DNA of 11,498 nt from an uncultured Clostridia bacterium. Its GTDB lineage: Bacteria > Bacillota > Clostridia > TANB77 > CAG-508. The stretch lies in NCBI GenBank assembly GCA_944390505.1, contig CALXQF010000031.1, forward strand, positions 1 through 11,498, read 5' to 3'. The notes beneath the pieces are model-generated. The model was not told where the DNA came from. It did not search any database and saw nothing but the letters and a program-made list of their open reading frames with translations. Positions 1 through 7,201 of the stretch are shown here, in pieces (position 1 is the stretch's first letter; each line of letters opens with the position of its first letter). A program made the translations under genes and the position numbers.

Positions 1-37
1 GTATAAAATAATTTTAGTGTGATAAATAGGATGATTT

Positions 38-144
38 GGACAGGCTCAAATAGTACCATTAGGGACAGTTTAAATAGTCCCTTTGAGGATAGTTTCAAAT
101 AGGACCATTGGTGACTGTCCCCAATGGTCCTAATGGTCCTATTT
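38..144. repeat. Degenerate 25-bp repeat array with an inverted end (REP-like element)
   Basis: Three direct copies of a 24-25 bp unit lie head to tail at 38-61, 62-86 and 87-111, with approximate consensus GGACAGTTTCAAATAGGACC followed by ATTRG. The next stretch, 112-144, carries the same motif in inverted orientation. As a result, 97-109 pairs perfectly with 132-144 (13 bp), and alternatively 101-111 pairs with 121-131 (11 bp, 9-nt loop). The array starts directly after the gdpP stop codon, so it may form the 3' end of that mRNA. On the minus strand the hairpin is followed by ATTTGAAAC rather than a U-tract, so it is not a good intrinsic terminator for gdpP. The layout resembles non-coding interspersed palindromes. 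Relation to a particular REP family is inference. Confidence 0.7.
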
Positions 145-2145
145 TTAACTTGATATCTCACTAAAATATTCATTGATTCGGTTCATCAATTCTTGTTTTA
201 CTTCTTCCATGGTCATTCCTTCTACTTGAGCACCTGCTAAAGTAATATGACCCCCACCACCTAACTTTTCTAAGATAATTTGTACATTAATGTCTCCAAT
301 GGAACGTCCACTAATACACACTTTATCTCCTAGTTGTCCAATGACAAAAGAAGCTGTAATATCACTAATTGTTAGCAATTCATCTGCGGCTTTTGCACAA
401 ATTAGGTTAGCATCTTTATCATTTTCTGTATAAACAGAGATTCCTATACTGTCATTTACAATTTCTGCATTTTCCACAATTTTGGAAATTTTATTATAAG
501 TTTTTAAATCACTTTGGAACCATTTTTTTACTTTAATAATATCCACACCACATTTTCTTAGATATGCTGCTGCTTCAAATGTTCTAACACCTGTTTTAAA
601 TGTAAAGTTTTTCGTGTCCATCATAATTCCAGCATATAAACTTTCTGCCTCTATTGTGCTTAATTCCACTTCTTTTTCTGCATATTCTAAAATTTCAGTT
701 ACTAATTCTGAAGCAGAAGATGCATATACTTCATGGAAACTTAAAAGTGGACTTTCTATATAATCTGGACTTTTTCTATGATGATCAATTAATACAATTT
801 TATTCGTTTCTTCTAATAGTTCTGGTACTTCTACATAATTTTTCTTATGGGTATCTACAATAATTAATAATGTTTCTGACGTAATTTTAGATAAAGCTTC
901 TGATTTATTAATAATTACCTCATCATATTCTTTTTCCTGTTTTGCTGTTTCAATAAAGCTTTCTAAACTTACTCCTGTAGCATTATAAACAATATATGCT
1001 TCTACTCCCAAAGTTCTTGCTAAACGATAAATTCCCATGCTTGACCCCATGGAATCCATATCCCCATTTGTATGTCCCATAATCATAACATTTTTTGCCT
1101 CTTGCATTAATTCTTCTAAGGCATGTGATACAATTCTCGCTTTTACTTTTGTTCTTTTTTCTAGCTCTTGAGTTTTTCCACCAAAGAAGTAGTATTTTGC
1201 ATTTTCTCTTACAACAGCTTGGTCCCCACCTCTACCTAGTGCAATGTCTAATCCTGCTTGTGCAGATTTATATTTTTGATAATTAGATTCTCCTTCATTT
1301 GAAACAGAAATACTCAAAGTAATTTGCATTTTGTTAGTTAGCTCTAGTTCTTTAATGGTATCTAGAATATTAAATTTATTTTCTTCTAACATGGCTAAAT
1401 ATCTTTTTTCAAATACTACTACAAATGTATCTCTTTCTGATTTAACAACTAATCCTTCAAAGGTAGTTGCCCAATCATAAATGGTAGTTTCTATTTGTGC
1501 AATTAAAGTTGGTTTTTCTTCATCTTGAATTCTTTGGTTGACCTCTTCGAAATTATCAATCATTACTAATCCAATACAAATTTGAGAGTCATCATGTTCT
1601 TTTTGTAATTCAATATAGTTTGTTTCATCAAGGAAATACAAAGTTAACATATATTCATCTTTTGCTTTTGTGTATTTTCCTGATATCTCATAAATTTTAT
1701 TTCCAATTTCATATTCTTTATGAATACTTCTCTCCGGATTTTCTTCATTATTTTCAATTTCTAATTTAATTTGTTTTAACAAATCATTTAAAATATTCGC
1801 AATATCTACATTAGCAAATTCTTTGATAAATTTGGTACTTTTCCATACAATATTTCCATTGGTTTCTGCAATAATTAATGGAAATGGAGAATTAATTAAA
1901 GTGTTTTTAGCCACTTTATCTACATGAAATGTTAGGTCTTGCAAATGTTCTGATAGCTCTGTTCTTCTTTTTTGATTACTCCAATAAGTATAAATGAGAA
2001 TTAAAATATATAGTAGAATAGATGGTAAAATGTATTCTACATTCATGATACAAATGGCAATTAATAAAATAGCTATTAAAATTAAATAAATTTTTGTTCT
2101 TGAAATTAACCCCTCAAATATTTTTTTACTATTATTACTCGGCAT
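145..2145 (-). CDS. gdpP: GdpP-type membrane-bound cyclic-di-AMP phosphodiesterase
   Basis: This 666-residue protein matches the architecture and approximate length of GdpP/YybT (B. subtilis about 659). GdpP hydrolyses the second messenger c-di-AMP to pApA at the cytoplasmic face of the membrane and so affects potassium and cell-wall homeostasis. Two membrane segments (about 19-35 and 39-55) are followed by a PAS-like region (about 85-170) and a degenerate GGDEF domain (about 185-320), where SERDTF (237-242 region) replaces the cyclase signature. The DHH phosphoesterase domain has its metal ligands: H358, D362 and D364 in GHTNGDMDS, D431-T-H433, D454-H-H456 and D510. The DHHA1 domain carries GGGGH at 629-633. 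All catalytic residues expected for the family are present. The ATG follows AAAAGGAG with a 6-nt spacer and has a strong promoter just upstream, so the gene appears monocistronic. rplI, a frequent neighbour in Bacillus, is not visible. Confidence 0.96.
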   Translation of the reverse strand: MPSNNSKKIFEGLISRTKIYLILIAILLIAICIMNVEYILPSILLYILILIYTYWSNQKRRTELSEHLQDLTFHVDKVAKNTLINSPFPLIIAETNGNIVWKSTKFIKEFANVDIANILNDLLKQIKLEIENNEENPERSIHKEYEIGNKIYEISGKYTKAKDEYMLTLYFLDETNYIELQKEHDDSQICIGLVMIDNFEEVNQRIQDEEKPTLIAQIETTIYDWATTFEGLVVKSERDTFVVVFEKRYLAMLEENKFNILDTIKELELTNKMQITLSISVSNEGESNYQKYKSAQAGLDIALGRGGDQAVVRENAKYYFFGGKTQELEKRTKVKARIVSHALEELMQEAKNVMIMGHTNGDMDSMGSSMGIYRLARTLGVEAYIVYNATGVSLESFIETAKQEKEYDEVIINKSEALSKITSETLLIIVDTHKKNYVEVPELLEETNKIVLIDHHRKSPDYIESPLLSFHEVYASSASELVTEILEYAEKEVELSTIEAESLYAGIMMDTKNFTFKTGVRTFEAAAYLRKCGVDIIKVKKWFQSDLKTYNKISKIVENAEIVNDSIGISVYTENDKDANLICAKAADELLTISDITASFVIGQLGDKVCISGRSIGDINVQIILEKLGGGGHITLAGAQVEGMTMEEVKQELMNRINEYFSEISS

Positions 2146-2171
2146 AATTGACTCCTTTTCTAATAGTTACT

Positions 2172-2200
2172 ATTTTACACTTTTTCTTGCCTATTGTCAA
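2172..2200 (-). promoter_or_regulatory. Sigma-A promoter of gdpP
   Basis: On the minus strand a perfect -35 TTGACA (2195-2200) is separated by exactly 17 bp from a -10 TAAAAT (2172-2177). Transcription should start near 2165, giving a leader of about 20 nt that contains the AAAAGGAG Shine-Dalgarno (2152-2159). It is the closest match to the vegetative consensus in the window and suggests steady housekeeping expression of gdpP. Confidence 0.82.
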
Positions 2201-2247
2201 TGTTAATACCTGACACTGAATGCTCTTTCTCCTTGCAGTGACTTTTC

Positions 2248-2265
2248 ATAGGACCATTTTTATTT
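2248..2265. repeat. Isolated fragment of the gdpP-downstream repeat motif
   Basis: ATAGGACCATT at 2248-2258 is identical to the core of the repeat array at 38-144 (for example 99-109), and is followed by a T-rich run. Nearby, GTGACT (2239-2244) also recurs from the array (111-116). It lies upstream of the gdpP promoter, so gdpP has copies of this motif on both sides. An 11-bp match in AT-rich DNA is suggestive rather than proof. Confidence 0.4.
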
Positions 2266-2302
2266 TTTGGTAATGATATTGTTTCAATTTTTAATTAGAA
2301 AA

Positions 2303-2341
2303 AACAACCCTTTTGTAAAAACAATATACAAAAAGGTTGTT
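2303..2341 (-). terminator. Intrinsic terminator after the 226-residue gene and surface-protein relic
   Basis: Two 15-nt arms, 2303-2317 and 2327-2341, pair with a single G-U wobble in minus-strand RNA around a 9-nt loop. In that RNA the hairpin runs into a U-tract (A-run 2299-2304 on the plus strand), which is the classic rho-independent layout. It would end the transcript starting near 3300 and insulate it from the gdpP promoter at 2172-2200. Confidence 0.85.
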
Positions 2342-2382
2342 TATATGTTTATCACGTTTTAATATTTTTTTCAGCTATGTGC

Positions 2383-2598
2383 CTAATGTATATGTCCTGC
2401 TCTATCTGTTACTATCACTCTTAAATAATATGTTGTTCCTGCTGCTGTTGTTGTTTCTTCTACTATTTGTGCTCCACTTACACCATATCTTACTTGATTT
2501 GCTCCACTCTGTCCATCACTTCCTATTGTTATTGTTACTGTTACATTTGATTTATAGTATCCATTATTTCCGTTTGTAGTAAATTTATACTGCTCTTT
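2383..2598 (-). pseudogene. Relic of an Ig-like domain from a surface protein
   Basis: Directly after the TAA of the upstream gene, and in the same frame, 71 further sense codons run to a TAG at 2383-2385. The translation has the look of one bacterial Ig-like beta-sandwich repeat from a secreted or wall-attached protein: NGYYKSNVTVTITIG near the start, SGANQVRYGV in the middle, then TTYYLRVIVTDRAG. There is no in-frame ATG or GTG with a Shine-Dalgarno, no signal peptide and no anchor, and the reading stops abruptly after DRAGHIH where such proteins usually continue into the next repeat. The simplest reading is the remaining piece of a larger adhesin-like gene that lost both ends. It could only be translated by readthrough of the preceding TAA. 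Family assignment is by recognition of the pattern, not by search. Confidence 0.55.
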
Positions 2599-3279
2599 TT
2601 ATTCTCCTAAACTAGGTCCTTCCTCCTCTTTCTTCTGCTTTTGATTAGGCGGACTATTTTTAATTCTTTCATATAATTGTTGCTTTTCTTGTTCTATTAA
2701 AAAGTCATTATATAAATCCATTCCTACATCTATACTAATCTCATCTGTTATTATTTCCCCTTCTGCACTTTCTAAACAAAAAGAATCTATATCACTATCA
2801 TAAAACAAATATCCTGTTTCCTCTGTAATTTCTTCTTCTTCGTCTAGGATACTTTTTTGCAATGCTACCATATCTTCTTGGCTCATTGGTATTTTAGTAC
2901 CTGTCATAAGTGCTAAAAACATAGTTTTTATAATAATTTTGACTCTTCTCATGACAGAATAATAAAATATTGCATCTTCTGCTGGAGGAGTATATGGTTT
3001 TGAAAAATCTATTCTTCCTTCTACTTGAACTTCGTATTCTCCATTGCTAATATTATCTAATAAAATTCCTATGCTATTTTGCTCTCCATAATAATATTCC
3101 TCTAGCATATCATAACTACTATATTCTACCAATGAAAAAGCATTGCGCTTTTTTGTTCTTTCATCATTAACAATAGCAATATAAAACTCTCCATCAGTTG
3201 TTTCTAACTGATTTCCTCTTGCAAAAAAGTCCGCTATATTTTGAATTTTTCTGAAATATTTTACTAGATTTTCGTTCAT
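2599..3279 (-). CDS. Hypothetical protein, 226 residues, acidic, no recognised family
   Basis: I do not recognise this protein. It has no signal peptide. Residues 1-100 read as a mixed alpha/beta region (for example EFYIAIVNDE at 31-40). A mostly hydrophobic, basic-flanked stretch at about 103-126 (AIFYYSVMRRVKIIIKTMFL) looks more like a buried amphipathic helix than a membrane span because of its internal RR and K residues. An acidic run follows at 146-154 (DEEEEITEE), and the C-terminus is polar and low in complexity (NSPPNQKQKKEEEGPSLGE, from 208). The only usable start is the ATG at 3279, because a TAA lies one codon upstream of the preceding codon. No Shine-Dalgarno is evident in the A-rich leader, which is unusual here and weakens the start call. 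It has its own promoter and terminator, so it is probably a single-gene unit. The nearby surface-protein relic suggests it sits in a variable region. Confidence 0.75.
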   Translation of the reverse strand: MNENLVKYFRKIQNIADFFARGNQLETTDGEFYIAIVNDERTKKRNAFSLVEYSSYDMLEEYYYGEQNSIGILLDNISNGEYEVQVEGRIDFSKPYTPPAEDAIFYYSVMRRVKIIIKTMFLALMTGTKIPMSQEDMVALQKSILDEEEEITEETGYLFYDSDIDSFCLESAEGEIITDEISIDVGMDLYNDFLIEQEKQQLYERIKNSPPNQKQKKEEEGPSLGE

Positions 3280-3292
3280 TTTTTAGTTTATT

Positions 3293-3331
3293 GAAACTGT
3301 TTCTAAATTATATCAAGTTTAAGACAGTTTC
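3293..3331 (-). promoter_or_regulatory. Extended -10 promoter with symmetric flanking motifs for the 226-residue gene
   Basis: TGATATAAT on the minus strand (3307-3315) is an extended -10 (TG-N-TATAAT); no good -35 is seen, as is common for this promoter class. Initiation would fall near 3300, giving a leader of about 20 nt. A perfect 11-bp palindrome GAAACTGTTTC (3293-3303) sits on the predicted start site, and GAAACTG/CAGTTTC half-sites (3293-3299 and 3325-3331) flank the -10. That arrangement fits a repressor operator, but the regulator is not identified. Confidence 0.5.
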
Positions 3332-3410
3332 ATCCTTTCTTTTTATATCTTCAAAAATATCAAAATCCCCTGTTTCTACATCATCATTTTAATACTGAAT
3401 AAGCAAAGTC

Positions 3411-3444
3411 AAAGTGGAGATATCTTTCTTCTTATCTCCACTTT
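3411..3444 (-). terminator. Probable terminator of the rpoC transcript
   Basis: A perfect 12-bp inverted repeat, AAAGTGGAGATA at 3411-3422 and TATCTCCACTTT at 3433-3444, encloses a 10-nt loop about 90 bp after the rpoC stop. In the minus direction it is followed by GACTTTGCTTATT, which is only moderately U-rich, so termination may be partial. It is the only strong hairpin between rpoC and the next promoter. Confidence 0.6.
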
Positions 3445-3530
3445 TGTAAAATTTTTATTATATTTATCAAATTTGTACATTTTTATGCTATTGAAATCTA
3501 TCGCAAATTAATTTCTTGTACTTTTTTTGT

Positions 3531-6500
3531 CTATATATTTGTCATTTGGCTTGCTGGTTCTTCTTCATTTTCTTCTGTATTAATATGTGTATTTTTATAC
3601 ATAGGAAGCCCTGTTCCTGCTGGAATTAATTTACCAATGATTACATTTTCTTTCAATCCAATTAATTCATCCACTTTGCCTTTTACAGCAGCTTCTGTTA
3701 AAACTCTGGTTGTTTCTTGGAAAGATGCTGCAGATAAGAAACTATCTGTTGCAAGTGATGCTTTTGTAATTCCAAGAAGTACACGTTTTCCTGTTGCAGG
3801 ACGTTTACCTTCTGATTCTACTTGTTTGTTTTTGTCTTCAAATTCGTAAATATCTACTAAGGAGCCTGCAAACATATCTGTATCGCCATTGTCTTCTACT
3901 CTTACTTTTTTAAGCATTTGTCTACCAATTACTTCAATGTGTTTATCATTAATGTCAACACCTTGGTTACGGTAAACTTTTTGAACTTCTTGAATTAAGT
4001 AATCATATACTCCATCTGGTCCTTTGATTGCTAAAATTTCATTTGGATTAATTGCACCTTCGATTAGGGCATCTCCGGCTTCTACAAAATCACCATCTTT
4101 GACACGTAATTTTGATCTAAATGGAATGGTATATGTTTTAGAATTATCATCAGATGTAACAATGACTTCTTTCTTTTTCTTGTCTTCAGAGATTTTAACA
4201 ACACCATCAATTTCTGTAATAACGGCTAATCCCTTTGGTTTTCTAGCTTCAAACAATTCTTCTACCCTTGGAAGACCTTGTGTAATATCTGCTACACCTG
4301 CAACACCACCAGAGTGGATTGTTCTCATGGTAAGCTGTGTACCAGGTTCACCAATTGATTGTGCAGCTATAATACCAACAGATTCTCCAATATTCACTTT
4401 TTCACGAGTTGCTAATCCCATACCATAGCATTTTTGACATACACCATGTTTTGTATGACATCCAAGTACAGAACGTACTTTGACGCTTTCCATTCCTGTT
4501 GCAATAATCTTTTCTGCCATTTTTTCATTAATCATGGTATCTGTATCTACAATTACTTCTTTGGTTGTTGGGTCAATAATTGTTTCTAGTGGATATCTAC
4601 CAATTAATCTTTCTTCTAGTTTTTCAATTACTTGGTTTCCATCCTTAATATCTGTTAATGTAATTCCTTCTGTTGTTCCACAGTCTTCTTCACGTACAAT
4701 AATATCTTGAGAGACATCTACTAATCTTCTTGTTAAGTAACCAGAGTCTGCTGTTCTTAAAGCTGTATCTGCTAAACCTTTTCTAGCACCATGAGCTGAA
4801 ATGAAATACTCTAGTGCATCTAGTCCTTCACGGAAAGAAGATGTAATAGGAATTTCAACTGTTTTACCAGTAGTACTTGCCATTAATCCACGCATACCTG
4901 CAATTTGTCTTAATTGGTTTAAGTTACCTCTGGCTCCTGATTGACTCATCATATAAACTGGGTTCATATCATCAAAATTATTTTTCATTGCTTCTGTAAC
5001 ATCATCTGTTGCTTTTTCCCAGATTTTGATAACAGAGTTATAACGCTCATCATTAGTTATTAAACCACGTTTATATTGTTTTAAAATTTGGTTAACTTGT
5101 TCATTCGCATCTGCTAAAATTTGTTTTTTCGCTTCTGGTACTTTAACATCATCTACTGAAACTGTAATACCAGCTGTTGTAGAATACTTGAATCCCATTG
5201 ATTTAATATAGTCTAGTAGTTCTGCTGTTGCACTTAAACCATTAACATTAATTGATTTTGCAATAATCTTTCCTAAGTTCTTTTTAGAAACAGCAAAATT
5301 AATTTCTGGTTCAAAAATGTTTTCTGGTTTGCTTCTATCTACAAATCCTAAATTTTGTGGAATTCCTTCATTATAAATTAATCTACCTACTGTTGTTTCT
5401 ACTTTACGTCTTTCTACTTTACCATCTACTTCTTTTTCGATATTAACAAAGATTTTAGCGTGAGCACCTAAGTCATGGTTTACAAATGCAATGACAGCTT
5501 CTTCTGGTGAAGAATAATAATTTCCTTCTCCTTGCTCTCCTGCTACTTCCATCGTTAAGTAATAGCTTCCTAAAATCATATCTTGTGTAGGTACAGTAAC
5601 TGGTTTACCATCTTGTGGTTTTAATAAGTTATTAACCGAAAGCATTAAATATCTTGCTTCTGCTTGTGCTTCTGGTGATAATGGTAAGTGAATAGCCATT
5701 TGGTCACCGTCAAAGTCAGCATTAAATGCAGTACATACTAATGGGTGAAGTTTAATTGCTCTACCTTCTACCAATACTGGTTCAAATGCTTGAATACCAA
5801 GTCTATGTAATGTAGGTGCACGGTTTAATAATACTGGATGGTCTTTAATAACATCTTCTAGAATATCCCATACTTCTGGTCTTAATCTTTCTACCATTCT
5901 TTTTGCATTTTTAATATTATGTGCAATTCCTCTTCCTACTAATTCTTTCATAACAAATGGTTTAAATAATTCTACTGCCATTTCTTTTGGCACACCACAT
6001 TGATATAATTTTAATTCTGGTCCTACCACAATTACAGAACGTCCAGAATAGTCAACACGCTTACCAAGTAAGTTTTGACGGAATCTACCTTGTTTTCCTT
6101 TTAATAAATCAGACAAAGATTTTAAAGGTCTATTTCCTGCACCTGTTACTGGTCTTCCACGTCTTCCATTATCAATTAAAGCATCTACTGCTTCTTGTAG
6201 CATTCTTTTTTCATTACGTACAATAATCTCTGGTGCCCCTAATTCTAATAATCTTTTTAAACGATTATTTCTGTTAATTACTCTACGATATAAATCATTT
6301 AAGTCAGATGTAGCAAATCTACCACCATCTAATTGTACCATTGGCCTTAAATCTGGTGGAATAACTGGTACTACATTCATAATCATCCATTCAGGACGGT
6401 TTCCAGATAATCTAAATGATTCTACAGTATCTAATCTTTTTACTAATTTTGCCTTTTTTTGTTCACTTGCTTTTTCTAATTCTTTCTTTAATTTATCTGC

Positions 6501-7064
6501 TAATTTTTCTACATCAATTTCAGCTAATAATTCTTGAATTGCTTCTGCACCCATTTTAGCAGTAAAAGAACCTCTTCCATATTTTTCTTCTGCTTCATGA
6601 TATTCTTTTTCAGATAATACTTGGCATTTCATTAATCCGCTAGTTCCTTTATCTGTAACAATATAAGAAGCAAAGTAAATTACTTTTTCCAAACTTCTTG
6701 GAGAAATATCAAGCATTAATCCGATTCTGCTTGGAATTCCTTTAAAATACCAAATGTGTGCTACTGGTGCTGCAAGTTCAATATGTCCCATTCTTTCACG
6801 TCTTACTTTTGCTTTCGTTACTTCTACTCCACATCTATCACAAACAATTCCTTTATATCTTACCCTTTTGTATTTACCACAATGACATTCCCAGTCTTTT
6901 GTTGGTCCGAAAATTCTTTCACAGAATAAACCATCTTTTTCTGGTTTTAAAGTTCTATAATTAATGGTTTCTGGTTTTTTTACTTCCCCTTTTGACCATT
7001 CTCTTATTTTTTCATCTGATGCTAAACCAATTTTTAGTTTGTTAAAAACTTCTAATTCATCCAT
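3531..7064 (-). CDS. rpoC: DNA-directed RNA polymerase beta-prime subunit
   Basis: This is the complete 1177-residue catalytic subunit of RNA polymerase, close to the usual 1180-1200 for Firmicutes, and lacks the large trigger-loop insertion of proteobacteria. The N-terminal zinc ribbon has C60, C62, C75 and C78. The active-site loop NADFDGD holds the magnesium-binding D450, D452 and D454. The second zinc site is C795, C869, C876 and C879. The bridge helix lies around 755-785 (HGARKGLADTALRTADSGY), and the trigger loop follows EPGTQLTMRT at 906-915. The trigger loop reads TIHSGG (915-920), where the familiar bacterial sequence is TFHTGG or TFHIGG, so a normally aromatic position is Ile916. 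The ATG at 7064 has AGGGGG (7073-7078) 8 nt upstream. Expression probably depends on readthrough from rpoB across the inserted MNT-HEPN genes. rpsL, rpsG and fusA do not follow it. Confidence 0.99.
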   Translation of the reverse strand: MDELEVFNKLKIGLASDEKIREWSKGEVKKPETINYRTLKPEKDGLFCERIFGPTKDWECHCGKYKRVRYKGIVCDRCGVEVTKAKVRRERMGHIELAAPVAHIWYFKGIPSRIGLMLDISPRSLEKVIYFASYIVTDKGTSGLMKCQVLSEKEYHEAEEKYGRGSFTAKMGAEAIQELLAEIDVEKLADKLKKELEKASEQKKAKLVKRLDTVESFRLSGNRPEWMIMNVVPVIPPDLRPMVQLDGGRFATSDLNDLYRRVINRNNRLKRLLELGAPEIIVRNEKRMLQEAVDALIDNGRRGRPVTGAGNRPLKSLSDLLKGKQGRFRQNLLGKRVDYSGRSVIVVGPELKLYQCGVPKEMAVELFKPFVMKELVGRGIAHNIKNAKRMVERLRPEVWDILEDVIKDHPVLLNRAPTLHRLGIQAFEPVLVEGRAIKLHPLVCTAFNADFDGDQMAIHLPLSPEAQAEARYLMLSVNNLLKPQDGKPVTVPTQDMILGSYYLTMEVAGEQGEGNYYSSPEEAVIAFVNHDLGAHAKIFVNIEKEVDGKVERRKVETTVGRLIYNEGIPQNLGFVDRSKPENIFEPEINFAVSKKNLGKIIAKSINVNGLSATAELLDYIKSMGFKYSTTAGITVSVDDVKVPEAKKQILADANEQVNQILKQYKRGLITNDERYNSVIKIWEKATDDVTEAMKNNFDDMNPVYMMSQSGARGNLNQLRQIAGMRGLMASTTGKTVEIPITSSFREGLDALEYFISAHGARKGLADTALRTADSGYLTRRLVDVSQDIIVREEDCGTTEGITLTDIKDGNQVIEKLEERLIGRYPLETIIDPTTKEVIVDTDTMINEKMAEKIIATGMESVKVRSVLGCHTKHGVCQKCYGMGLATREKVNIGESVGIIAAQSIGEPGTQLTMRTIHSGGVAGVADITQGLPRVEELFEARKPKGLAVITEIDGVVKISEDKKKKEVIVTSDDNSKTYTIPFRSKLRVKDGDFVEAGDALIEGAINPNEILAIKGPDGVYDYLIQEVQKVYRNQGVDINDKHIEVIGRQMLKKVRVEDNGDTDMFAGSLVDIYEFEDKNKQVESEGKRPATGKRVLLGITKASLATDSFLSAASFQETTRVLTEAAVKGKVDELIGLKENVIIGKLIPAGTGLPMYKNTHINTEENEEEPASQMTNI

Positions 7065-7201
7065 GAATTAAGCCCCCTGTTTTCTATTTTTTAGTAAGGT
7101 TACCCTAGCCTTACTTCTGGGTTTTTATAACCTATCTTTTTCATAATATACACTGCTGTACAATTCCATCTGGTTATTATAAAAAGTGGTTATAAAGGCT
7201 A
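7065..7201 (-). other. Leader between the HEPN gene and rpoC, with small inverted repeats
   Basis: These 137 bp hold no gene. A 7-bp stem AGTAAGG/CCTTACT (7093-7115) and a longer-range 9-bp inverted repeat TTTATAACC/GGTTATAAA (7124-7132 and 7188-7196) are visible. Neither is followed by a U-tract in the minus direction. No convincing -35/-10 pair was found. The simplest reading is an rpoC 5' leader within a continuing transcript. A processing site or a weak attenuator remains possible. Confidence 0.4.

Noticed and set aside
38..144. CRISPR array
   Set aside because: Units abut with a period of 24-25 bp and no unique spacers, the copies are degenerate, and one end is inverted. No cas gene is present.
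2337..2579. Plus-strand open frame of 80 codons, very leucine-rich
   Set aside because: It is the antisense shadow of the Ig-like relic and of the terminator arm. It has no Shine-Dalgarno, and its Leu/Phe-rich content comes from AT-rich complementary codons.
4024..4428. Plus-strand open frame of 134 codons opposite rpoC
   Set aside because: It lies wholly inside a highly conserved part of rpoC, has no ribosome binding site, and its product resembles no family. The same applies to the shorter plus-strand frames opposite rpoC, rpoB and gdpP.
3531..7064. Frameshift or truncation of rpoC linked to the upstream insertion
   Set aside because: The frame is continuous for 1177 codons with both zinc sites, the NADFDGD loop, bridge helix and C-terminal region in order.
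7127..7166. Separate promoter for rpoC (TTGTAC with TATATT or TATAAA)
   Set aside because: On the minus strand TTGTAC lies 7 bp from TATATT and 28 bp from TATAAA, neither a workable spacing.
7124..7196. Inverted repeat TTTATAACC/GGTTATAAA as a terminator of the HEPN gene
   Set aside because: The stem is only 9 bp and AT-rich, the loop is 55 nt, and no U-tract follows in the minus direction.
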